Assembly: GCA_910579105.1 (NCBI GenBank)
Contig: CAJTRT010000004.1
Coordinates: 1 to 64,000, forward strand
From: an uncultured Muribaculaceae bacterium
GTDB lineage: Bacteria; Bacteroidota; Bacteroidia; Bacteroidales; Muribaculaceae
Length of the DNA: 64,000 bases
Direction: 5' to 3'
Part shown: piece after piece, positions 50,139 through 57,906 of the stretch
How positions within the stretch are numbered: the stretch's first letter is position 1
How the letters are laid out: every line of letters starts with the position of its first letter
The notes under the pieces: model-generated
The model's database searches: none
What the model was told of the DNA's origin: nothing
What the model saw: the letters and a program-made list of their open reading frames with translations, nothing else
Program-made: the position numbers and the translations under genes

Positions 50139-51292
50139 TTCACACTAATTTTAAGAGGGTTGCGGAAGCAGGCCGCGGCGCGGCGCATAGCCTCGCGCCA
50201 TTCGTCGGTATTGGCCGGAGCGGTGGGGTTCTTTGACCACGCCGAGCCCCAGAGATATGTGTAGGTGTCGCCGGGGGTGTATTCTGAGATGGCGAGGATG
50301 TGGGCGTCGGCATCGCGCGCCGGCTCGCTCACCGGCTTATATATAATGGAGTCGGCGGGAGCCACCGCTCCGAGGTAGATCACCCCGTTGCCGTTGCGGG
50401 GATTGTCGGTGGAATCGACATAGGCCATCCACCCCTCCTTGGCGTTGAAGGCGAACTCGCGGGGATTCTGCTTGTGGACCACGATGCCCGGAGCGAGGCG
50501 GCGTGGCCGCGTCAGGCCGTCGTAGCGCAGTTCGGTACGGTTGAAGTTGGAACCCTGGTCGAGGGTTATGACGCGTGTCTCGACTACGGCGGTGTCCTCC
50601 TCGGCCTTCAACGGGTTGTAGGTGAGGCGCACGGAGAAACGGAGCGGCCCGTTGTCGAGAATCTCGTATTCCTTCCAGCACCATGGGAAGATGATCTCGC
50701 CGCTGTCGTCGAGGAGGGCGGCGGTGCCGCCGCCGAGAGTGTTTGCCACGATATAGGCATCCATGCCGTTGCCGTGGTCCTTGTGCATCGACTTTTTCTG
50801 GGTGGCGAGCTTGTAGCGCAGCTCGAGCACGAGGGTGTCGACGTTCTTGGTCCAGACATCGTAGCCGAAGCCGCGCTCTCCGCGGGCCTGGAGCGCCGGG
50901 CCGTAGGCTGTGTACGCGGCCTTGTCGTTCTCCCAGTTCATATTGTCCTTGTGTTCCGGGAAGAAGCGTCCGTAGACGCGCTGCTTGACCGGGGCCGGTG
51001 TGCCGGGCTTTATCGTATAGACCGCCGACGCGCCTGAGGCTACGGAAGTCGGGAAAATCAAAAGGGAGTCGGAAGTGAGCTGGTATGGCACCTCCATTCC
51101 GGCAGGATCAGTAACGACGAACCCGCCTTTTCGGAGAGAGCTTTTAATTTTATTTACAGGCACTTGCGCCATCTCCCCATCGCGGTCGAAAGGGAGGGGG
51201 TTGCTGACGGTGACGCGCTGGGCGCTACCGCATCCGGCGGCAAGCGCGGCCGGCAGCAGCCACAGCAGTGATAGTTTGTGTATACGGTTCAT
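50135..51292 (-). CDS. DUF4861 family lipoprotein
   Basis: A 385-residue lipoprotein (lipobox L-A-A-G-C) of unknown activity. After the lipobox comes V-T-V-S-N-P-L-P-F-D-R-D, the DUF4861 N-terminus; later segments are R-V-Y-G-R-F-F-P-E-H-K-D and G-Y-D-V-W-T-K. The predicted fold is all-beta. DUF4861 genes are often found with pectin and uronate genes in Bacteroidetes, and this one is coupled to a CE8 gene by a 4-bp overlap. A role in binding or processing oligogalacturonides is plausible, but I cannot name one. Confidence 0.8.
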   Translation of the reverse strand: MNRIHKLSLLWLLPAALAAGCGSAQRVTVSNPLPFDRDGEMAQVPVNKIKSSLRKGGFVVTDPAGMEVPYQLTSDSLLIFPTSVASGASAVYTIKPGTPAPVKQRVYGRFFPEHKDNMNWENDKAAYTAYGPALQARGERGFGYDVWTKNVDTLVLELRYKLATQKKSMHKDHGNGMDAYIVANTLGGGTAALLDDSGEIIFPWCWKEYEILDNGPLRFSVRLTYNPLKAEEDTAVVETRVITLDQGSNFNRTELRYDGLTRPRRLAPGIVVHKQNPREFAFNAKEGWMAYVDSTDNPRNGNGVIYLGAVAPADSIIYKPVSEPARDADAHILAISEYTPGDTYTYLWGSAWSKNPTAPANTDEWREAMRRAAACFRNPLKISVK

Positions 51293-51360
51293 GGAATGAT
51301 AGATTCAAAGCGATGTTTGATATGTGGTTTTTACGACCGGGTCCGGGCAGAAAACCAAAC

Positions 51361-51435
51361 GTAGGGACATGCCTTTGGCATGTCACAGTCACAAGCGTCC
51401 AGACACAAGCCGACATGCCTTCGGCATGTCCCTAC
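51361..51435. repeat. REPIN-like inverted repeat pair, family B
   Basis: Arms 51361-51384 and 51412-51435 are inverse copies with the same GTAGGGAC head as family A but a different palindrome (ATGCC-TTT-GGCAT and ATGCC-TTC-GGCAT). It lies between uxaA and the DUF4861 gene. Confidence 0.8.
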
Positions 51436-51487
51436 GTTTTGGGAAGTGGCAGTTATTAAGACCGCCAACCCTACATTCGCACGAGGC

Positions 51488-52981
51488 TCAGAGGGTCACG
51501 CCGGTCTTGAAGATGGCGATTTCCTTGGCACCGGCTTTCTCGTGGTGGAGGCGCTCGCCGGAAGCCACGGCAACGACCTTCTCCATCAGGCGGTCGCAGA
51601 CAGCCTCGGCGGCCTCGTCCTCGACAATCGTACCGGCGTTGAAGTCGATCCAGTTACGCTTCTTGGCGGCGAGCTGCGAGTTGGTGGAAATCTTCATCGT
51701 GGGCACGAAAGTGCCGAACGGCGTTCCGCGGCCAGTGGTGAAAAGCACCATCTGGCATCCCGAAAGGGCGAGCGATGTGGCGGCCACGAGGTCGTTCCCG
51801 GGGGCGGTGAGCAGGTTGAGACCGTGCCTGGTGACCGGCTGGGCATAGCTGAGCACATCGACAACGGCCTGGCTTCCACCCTTCTGCACGCATCCGAGCG
51901 ATTTCTCCTCGAGGGTGGTTATGCCCCCGGCCTTGTTGCCCGGCGAGGGATTCTCATAAATCGGCTGGCCGTAGGAACGGAAATAGCCCTTGAAGTCGTT
52001 GATCAGATTGACCGTCTCATCGAACACCCCTGCGGAGCAGGCGCGGTTCATCAGGATAGTCTCGGCACCGAACATCTCGGGGACCTCGGTCAGCACGGAC
52101 GTGCCCCCGCAGGCTATCACGCGGTCGGAGAGGAGGCCGACGAGAGGATTGGCGGTAATGCCGGAAAATCCGTCGGAACCACCACATTTAAGGCCGACTT
52201 TCAGTTTCGACATCGGGAGGGGCTGGCGGCGGTCGGAGCGCATCCGTTCGATGAGTTTCGAGCAGATTTCAAAACCTGTCTGCACCTCGTCGTCCACCTC
52301 CTGGGAAATGAGGAATTTGACGCGGTCGGCATCGTATTCGCCGAGGTTGTCGCGGAGCACGGGGAGCTGGTTGTTCTCGCATCCGAGGCCGAGTACCAGC
52401 ACGCCTCCGGCGTTGGGGTGCTTGATCAGGGCAGAGAGGGCGGCGCGGGTGTTTGCGTGATCCTGGCCGAGCTGCGAGCAGCCGTAGTTGTGGGTGAAGG
52501 CTCGCACGTCGTCGATCCCCGTCAGGTCGCACTCGCGGCGGAGACGCTCGACTATCGCGTTAGCCTGGCCGTTGACACAACCCACGGTGGGAACAATCCA
52601 CAGCTCGTTGCGGATTCCCATATCGCCGTTGCGGCGGAGGTAGCCGTCGATTGTCGGGCAGTCGGCCACCTTTATCTCGGGGATGGGGGTCGGAGTGTAG
52701 GTATATTGGAGGTCGTCGCTGAGGGAAGTAGCGAGATTGTGGGAATGAATCCACTCGCCGGCGGCTATGGGAGCGGTGGCGTGACCGATCGGATAGCCGT
52801 ACTTCACCACGGCCTCACCCTCGGCGATGGGCCGGAGGGCGAACTTGTGCCCGCGGGTGATGTCGGATTTAATGACCACCTCGCCACCCTCGGGGGTGAC
52901 GAACACCTCGCCGGCGCGGGCGTCGTCGGCGAGGACGACGGCCACGTTGTCGGCAGGGTTTATTTTCAGGAAACGTTTCAT
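51488..52981 (-). CDS. uxaA: Altronate dehydratase
   Basis: Dehydrates D-altronate to 2-keto-3-deoxygluconate, using iron. The 497-residue full-length UxaA has an N-terminal SAF domain (about 1-95) with D-I-T-R-G-H-K-F-A and a C-terminal catalytic domain containing T-V-G-C-V-N, H-N-Y-G-C-S-Q-L-G-Q-D and L-G-C-E-N-N-Q, typical of the family. It lies 18 bp downstream of uxaB. Its product feeds KdgK encoded at 18098. Confidence 0.95.
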   Translation of the reverse strand: MKRFLKINPADNVAVVLADDARAGEVFVTPEGGEVVIKSDITRGHKFALRPIAEGEAVVKYGYPIGHATAPIAAGEWIHSHNLATSLSDDLQYTYTPTPIPEIKVADCPTIDGYLRRNGDMGIRNELWIVPTVGCVNGQANAIVERLRRECDLTGIDDVRAFTHNYGCSQLGQDHANTRAALSALIKHPNAGGVLVLGLGCENNQLPVLRDNLGEYDADRVKFLISQEVDDEVQTGFEICSKLIERMRSDRRQPLPMSKLKVGLKCGGSDGFSGITANPLVGLLSDRVIACGGTSVLTEVPEMFGAETILMNRACSAGVFDETVNLINDFKGYFRSYGQPIYENPSPGNKAGGITTLEEKSLGCVQKGGSQAVVDVLSYAQPVTRHGLNLLTAPGNDLVAATSLALSGCQMVLFTTGRGTPFGTFVPTMKISTNSQLAAKKRNWIDFNAGTIVEDEAAEAVCDRLMEKVVAVASGERLHHEKAGAKEIAIFKTGVTL

Positions 52982-52999
52982 CTCGAACAGCTTATACGG

Positions 53000-54454
53000 T
53001 TATTCGTGAGCGGCGAGGAAGTCGTTGAGAGCCTTCTCCATGCCGTCGCGGCGGATCGCGGCGAGGTATTCGGCCACCTTGGCGGAGAATCCGGGCACTG
53101 CCTGCTCGAAACGCTCGACGAAGATAGGGCTGTCGACGATCTTCGCGACAGTCGCGGGATAGTCGTTATCGTCCCATACGCTGTTGATCAGTTCGACGTG
53201 CGAGGCGGTGTCCTGGGGCACGAAGTCGGTGCCGGGGCCGTAGAGCGACAGCAGGGCGGCGAAGGTGAACAGCTCGAAGTCGGCCAGCTCGCCCTTTTTG
53301 GCGTAGGTGTCCTTGACCGTGCTCCAATTGCGGGCCTCCCACTTGGAGAGGGAGTTGAGGGCGATGGAGCTGAGCATATGCTTGATATAGGGGTTATAGA
53401 AACGCTCCAGGATGCCGTCGGCGAAGCGGCGCAACTCCTCGGGGTCCTCGTCGATCATCGGAAGCACCTCGCGGGCCACCATAGTGTTGACGAACTTGTT
53501 GACCGCTGGGTTGTTGAAAGCGTCCATGACGGTCTCGCAGCCGAGCTGGAGAGCCACGGGCACCATGCCGGTGTGCGAGCCGTTGAGTATGCGCACCTTC
53601 TTGTCGCGGAACGACTTGATGGAGGGCATGAAGAGCACGTGGAGACCGGCCTTGTCGAGGGGAAGTTCCTCGGCTACGACCTTGTAGCCCTCGCCCCCGA
53701 TAGCCCACAGGTGGTAGAGCTCGCCCTTGACAACCACGTTGTCGTCGAAGCCGATCTCCTCCTTGATCTCGTCGATGGTGTCGCGGGGGAAACCCGGCAC
53801 GATGCGGTCCACGAGGGTGTCGCAGAAATAGCAGGAATCCTTGACCCACTGGATGAAGGCGGGTTCAAGCCCGGACTCCTCGGCGTGGCGGAGGACATAC
53901 TTGCGGAGGGTTGTGCCGTTATCCTCTATCAGCTCGCAGCAGATGAACACCAGGCCCTTGGAGGGGTCTCCGTCGAAGTGCTTCCAACGGCGGTAGAGAA
54001 AGTTGGTGACCTTGCCGGGGAAGGACGAGGGCATGTCGTCGAGCACGTCAACCCCTTCCTCGTAGCGGATTCCGGCCTCGGTGGTGTTGGAGACGATGAA
54101 ACGGAGGTCGGGCGAGGTGATATATTTAACATAGGTGTCATACTCGTCGGCGGGGGAAAAAGCCTCCGCGACCGACTTCACCAGGCGGATCTCGCGTTTG
54201 GGCTGCCCCTCCTCGATACCCTCGAGCACGACGTGGTAGAGGCCGTCCTGCTTTTTAAGAATGTCGATCACCTTGCTCTGGCCGAAGAGGGGGGTCAGAA
54301 GCGCCACGTTGGTGTTGATCACACCCTTCTCGTTGGCGATGTCGAGCTGCCAGTCGACGAAAGCGCGGAGGAAGTTCCCCTCGCCGAACTGCAACACTTT
54401 CACGGGACGCTCCGCCACGGGAACGTTCTTATGGTTTAATTCTTTGATTGCCAT
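53000..54454 (-). CDS. uxaB: Tagaturonate reductase (altronate oxidoreductase)
   Basis: Reduces D-tagaturonate to D-altronate with NADH. The 484-residue member of the long-chain mannitol dehydrogenase family begins with V-L-Q-F-G-E-G-N-F-L-R-A-F-V-D-W. Other conserved stretches are S-N-T-T-E-A-G-I, R-I-L-N-G-S-H-T-G and a substrate-side N-K-F-V-N-T-M-V-A-R-E. It lies between exuT and uxaA in the pathway operon; a REPIN separates it from exuT. Confidence 0.94.
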   Translation of the reverse strand: MAIKELNHKNVPVAERPVKVLQFGEGNFLRAFVDWQLDIANEKGVINTNVALLTPLFGQSKVIDILKKQDGLYHVVLEGIEEGQPKREIRLVKSVAEAFSPADEYDTYVKYITSPDLRFIVSNTTEAGIRYEEGVDVLDDMPSSFPGKVTNFLYRRWKHFDGDPSKGLVFICCELIEDNGTTLRKYVLRHAEESGLEPAFIQWVKDSCYFCDTLVDRIVPGFPRDTIDEIKEEIGFDDNVVVKGELYHLWAIGGEGYKVVAEELPLDKAGLHVLFMPSIKSFRDKKVRILNGSHTGMVPVALQLGCETVMDAFNNPAVNKFVNTMVAREVLPMIDEDPEELRRFADGILERFYNPYIKHMLSSIALNSLSKWEARNWSTVKDTYAKKGELADFELFTFAALLSLYGPGTDFVPQDTASHVELINSVWDDNDYPATVAKIVDSPIFVERFEQAVPGFSAKVAEYLAAIRRDGMEKALNDFLAAHE

Positions 54455-54502
54455 TATTATGCGTATATTTCAGATTTTACAGTCTTAATTTTGCGATATT
54501 TC

Positions 54503-54571
54503 GTAGGGACGCGGCGTGCCGCGTATGATTGTCGATTACCGCGGATTATACGCGGCACGTCGCATCCCTAC
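54503..54571. repeat. REPIN-like inverted repeat pair, family A
   Basis: Left arm 54503-54526 begins GTAGGGACGCGGCGTGCCGC. The right arm (54548-54571) is the reverse complement with two changes (GTCGCATCCCTAC). It lies in the exuT-uxaB gap. Confidence 0.8.
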
Positions 54572-54598
54572 GATATTGTGTTCGCTATGGAGAGGTTG

Positions 54599-56107
54599 TC
54601 AGCCCTTGTATTCGATCACCTTGTACTTGGGCACGAGGAGCTTCATGATGGCCCAGCCAACGAGGTAGGCCACGCCGCAGATGCAGAACACCACGAAGTA
54701 ACCGGCAGGCTTACCCTCGTAGCTCATAAAGGCCATATTGGTCTGGGCGGCATAGTCAAACAGCACGCCGGAGCCGAGGTTGATCAGGAAGGAGCCTATG
54801 CCGCCCGCCATACCTCCGATACCTATGATGGTCGCGATGGTGCTCTTGGGGAACATATCACCTACAACGGAGTAGATGTTGGCGCTCCACGACTGGTGAG
54901 CCGCGCCGGCAATACCGATGATGATGATCGGCATCCAGGGGGAAACGGAGCTGAGGGGCTGCGCCGCGAGCGCCAACAGGGGGAACACGGCGAAGATGAG
55001 CATAGCCTTCATTCGGGCCGAATACGGGTTGACTGTCACACCGCGGCGGGCGGCGCGGTCGATGAATATCGTCGGCAGCTTGCCACCGTAGATCGAGAGC
55101 ATCGTGATGAGATAAAGCACGAAGATCATGAGCATGCCCTCGCCGGAAGAGGTGGAGAGCTTGAACACGTCGGTGATATAGGCGGGAGTCCAGAAGAGGA
55201 AGAACCACCACACGCCGTCGGTTAGGAACTTGCCGAAGAACACGGCCCATGTCTGGGGATACTTGAAGCAGGAGAAGAAAGGAATCGTGGCGGCCTTGGA
55301 ATCCTCCTCGACAGCTTTCTGCTTCGCGGTCTCGCCGGGAGCGTCGTCGTCCTGCTCGATGTAGGCCAGCTCGGCGGCGTTCACGCGGGAGTTTTCGCCG
55401 GGCTTCTTGTAGAGCACCATCCAGAAGCCCATCCACACGAAGCCGAGGGCACCTATGATGATGAACGCCATCTCCCATCCGTTGCCCCAGCCGATGCTCT
55501 GGAAATACTTGGCGAGCGGGCCGATGGTGAAGGGGGCGATCAGCGCGCCGACCGCGGAGCCGGCGTTGAAGATCGAGGTGGCATAGGCGCGGTCGCGCTT
55601 GGGAAAGTACTCGGCGGTCACCTTGATGGCGGCGGGGAAGTTGCCGGCCTCGCCGAGGGCGAGAATCGTGCGGGCCACGAGGAAGAAGTAGACCGACACG
55701 GTGGCGATCGTCACTGCCACATCGCCGGTGGCCTTCACCAGGCCGGCGGCGTTGTCAAGGCCGAGGTAGCCCTCGGTTGCCACTCCGCAGACGGCGTGGA
55801 GACAGGCGCCCCCCGACCATACGCCTATCGCCCAGAGGTAGCCTTTCTTGGTACCCATCCAGTCGATGAAACGTCCGGCGAAGAGGTTCGCGACGGCGTA
55901 GACGATCGAGAACACGGCCGTTATGAGGCCGTAGTTCGCGTCGGTCCAGTGAAATTCGGGGGAAATGAACTCTTTCCACGTCAGGGAAAGCACCTGGCGG
56001 TCCATATAGTTGACCGTCGTGGCGAGGAACAGAAGCGCGCATATCGTCCAACGGAAGTTACTCATCCTGGCGGACGAGTCGAGACGTGCGGCGGTTGAAA
56101 CAGCCAT
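54599..56107 (-). CDS. exuT: ExuT-like hexuronate MFS transporter
   Basis: A 502-residue inner-membrane H+ symporter of the ACS family. N-terminal signature: N-Y-M-D-R-Q-V-L-S-L. A-L-G-E-A-G-N-F-P-A-A-I-K in helix 4 is characteristic of hexuronate transporters, and the long central loop carries K-K-P-G-E-N-S-R-V. Likely substrate is galacturonate (or glucuronate), given uxaC upstream and uxaB-uxaA downstream. Translation could also start 42 bp later at M-S-N-F-R-W. Confidence 0.9.
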   Translation of the reverse strand: MAVSTAARLDSSARMSNFRWTICALLFLATTVNYMDRQVLSLTWKEFISPEFHWTDANYGLITAVFSIVYAVANLFAGRFIDWMGTKKGYLWAIGVWSGGACLHAVCGVATEGYLGLDNAAGLVKATGDVAVTIATVSVYFFLVARTILALGEAGNFPAAIKVTAEYFPKRDRAYATSIFNAGSAVGALIAPFTIGPLAKYFQSIGWGNGWEMAFIIIGALGFVWMGFWMVLYKKPGENSRVNAAELAYIEQDDDAPGETAKQKAVEEDSKAATIPFFSCFKYPQTWAVFFGKFLTDGVWWFFLFWTPAYITDVFKLSTSSGEGMLMIFVLYLITMLSIYGGKLPTIFIDRAARRGVTVNPYSARMKAMLIFAVFPLLALAAQPLSSVSPWMPIIIIGIAGAAHQSWSANIYSVVGDMFPKSTIATIIGIGGMAGGIGSFLINLGSGVLFDYAAQTNMAFMSYEGKPAGYFVVFCICGVAYLVGWAIMKLLVPKYKVIEYKG

Positions 56108-56138
56108 AAGATAATGATTGGTATTGGATTTCGGATTA

Positions 56139-56166
56139 GCCGCCCCCGCTTTCAGCCGGGGGCGGC
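56139..56166. terminator. Strong hairpin between uxaC and exuT
   Basis: A 10-bp perfect GC stem, GCCGCCCCCG (56139-56148) with its complement at 56157-56166, in the 74-bp uxaC-exuT gap. No T-run follows on the minus strand, so attenuation or RNA-end stabilisation is as likely as termination. Confidence 0.5.
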
Positions 56167-56181
56167 GTTAAGGTCGCGGTA

Positions 56182-57594
56182 TTAGAACTTGAAATATTCC
56201 TTGGCGTTGCCGTAGCATACCTTGGCGACAATCTCCTTGCCGATGAAGTCAAGCTCGGAAGCGGGGAGGAGCCCCTGCTCGATGTCGTTGCCCAGGAGGT
56301 TGCAGAGGGTGCGGCGGAAATATTCGTGGCGGGGGTAGCTGAGGAACGAACGGGAGTCGGTGAGCATGCCGACGAAGCGGCTGAGCAGCCCGAGGTTGCT
56401 GAGGGCGGTCATCTGCTTCTCCATACCATCCTTCTGGTCGAGGAACCACCAGCCCGAACCGAACTGGATCTTGCCGGCGCCATAACGGCCGTCCTGGAAA
56501 TTGCCGAGCATGGTTGCCACCAGCTCGTTGTCGCGGGGATTGAGGTTGTAGATGATCGTCTTGCCGAGCTTGTCGCGCGAGGCGAGCATGTCGAGGAACT
56601 TCGACATCTTCTTGGCCACGGTGAAGTCGCCGATGGAGTCAAAGCCGGTGTCGGGACCGAGCTGCTTCATCATACGGGAGTTGTTGTTGCGTATGGCGCC
56701 GTAGTGGAACTGCTGCGTCCAGCCGGCGTCGTGATCCATGATCGCGAATTCCACCATCATGGCGGTCTTGAACTTGGCAATCTCCTCAGCGGTAAGCTCC
56801 TGGCCGCCATACACCTTGTCGAAGATGGCCTCTACCTCGGCGGGAGTATAGTCCTCGGCGTAGAATTCCTCGATGCCGTGGTCGCTCAGGCGGCAGCCGA
56901 CTTCGGCGAAGAAGTCGTGGCGCTTCTGCAAAGCGGCGATCACGTCGGCGAACTTGCTGATTTTTACGCCGGAAACTTCGGCAAGGCGGTCGATGTATGC
57001 CTTGAAGTCAGCGGGAACCTCGACAGCCATAGCCTTGTCGGGGCGCCAGGTGGGGAGCATGCGCACCTGGAAGCCGTCCTGCTTGACTTTCAGGTGGTGC
57101 TCGAGGGAGTCAACGGGATCGTCGGTAGTGCAGACGACCTCCACGTTGTAGTGCTTCATCAGGCCGCGTGCCGTGCGCTCGGGTGTCTGAAGCATGGCGG
57201 TGCAGTGGTCGTAGATTTCGCGGGCTGTGGAGGGATTGAGGAGCTTGTCTACGCCGAAGGCGGTCTTCAGCTCGAGATGCGTCCAGTGGTACAGCGGGTT
57301 GCGCATGGTGTAGGGCACGGTCTCGGCCCATTTCTCGAACTTCTCCCAGTCGGTGGTGTCCTTGCCGGTGCAGAAACGCTCGTCAACACCGTTGGTGCGC
57401 ATCGCGCGCCACTTGTAGTGGTCCCCCTCGAGCCATATTTTCGAGAGGTTCTCGAACTTGTGGTCGGAAGCGACGTATTCGGGGATGAGGTGGCAATGGT
57501 AGTCGATGATGGGAAGCCCTTCGGCATAGTCGTGGTAGAGACGCACCGCCGCCGGGGTTTGCAGCAGGAAATCCGCGTCGTTGAATTTCTTCAT
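56182..57594 (-). CDS. uxaC: Glucuronate/galacturonate isomerase
   Basis: Isomerises D-galacturonate to D-tagaturonate (and glucuronate to fructuronate). The 470-residue enzyme belongs to the amidohydrolase superfamily. The metal-binding H-x-H lies in I-I-D-Y-H-C-H-L-I-P-E-Y; other conserved stretches are W-L-E-G-D-H-Y-K-W-R-A-M-R and S-Y-P-R-H-E-Y-F-R-R at the C-terminus. First gene of the uxaC-exuT-uxaB-uxaA block, with a candidate -7 box TAATTTTA (minus strand, 57632-57639), one base off consensus. Confidence 0.96.
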   Translation of the reverse strand: MKKFNDADFLLQTPAAVRLYHDYAEGLPIIDYHCHLIPEYVASDHKFENLSKIWLEGDHYKWRAMRTNGVDERFCTGKDTTDWEKFEKWAETVPYTMRNPLYHWTHLELKTAFGVDKLLNPSTAREIYDHCTAMLQTPERTARGLMKHYNVEVVCTTDDPVDSLEHHLKVKQDGFQVRMLPTWRPDKAMAVEVPADFKAYIDRLAEVSGVKISKFADVIAALQKRHDFFAEVGCRLSDHGIEEFYAEDYTPAEVEAIFDKVYGGQELTAEEIAKFKTAMMVEFAIMDHDAGWTQQFHYGAIRNNNSRMMKQLGPDTGFDSIGDFTVAKKMSKFLDMLASRDKLGKTIIYNLNPRDNELVATMLGNFQDGRYGAGKIQFGSGWWFLDQKDGMEKQMTALSNLGLLSRFVGMLTDSRSFLSYPRHEYFRRTLCNLLGNDIEQGLLPASELDFIGKEIVAKVCYGNAKEYFKF

Positions 57595-57752
57595 GGTTTG
57601 TGCTTTGTTAGGTTTGATCAGATTTATATCGTAAAATTACGAAATCTCCGCGACCCGCGGGCGGAATTTCCAATCCAAAAAGCACCTATATAATAAACAC
57701 GAACGAAATTCCCCCATTTTACGGCAAAAAGCACCCCGGCGGGGAGAGGAGA

Positions 57753-57788
57753 GGAAGCCGCTCGCTTACCCTCGCTCCACAGAACAGC
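57753..57788 (-). repeat. Dispersed GC-rich repeat, family C, copy 3
   Basis: The reverse complement starts GCTGTTCTGTGGAGCGAGGG and ends GCGAGCGGCTTCC. It aligns with the copies at 18009 and 29516, with more differences in the middle. The rest of 57595-57906 holds a REPIN and a G8 run but no gene. Confidence 0.6.
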
Positions 57789-57802
57789 TTAGCAAGGGGG
57801 GG

Positions 57803-57870
57803 GTAGGGACGCGGCGTGCCGCGTATAATCAGAATCGCACCGGGTTATACGCGGCACGCCGCGTCCCTAC
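57803..57870. repeat. REPIN-like inverted repeat pair, family A
   Basis: The arms at 57803-57826 and 57847-57870 are perfect reverse complements, beginning GTAGGGACGCGGCGTGCCGC. It sits between the HTCS stop and uxaC, directly after a run of eight G (57796-57803). Confidence 0.85.
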
Positions 57871-57906
57871 GGGAGGGAGATGCAGAAGGAATGAGAGAAG
57901 GAGGAG

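Noticed and set aside
25329..57870. Repeated GTAGGGAC elements as a CRISPR array
   Set aside because: Copies are isolated pairs of inverted hairpins kilobases apart, without regular spacers or cas genes.
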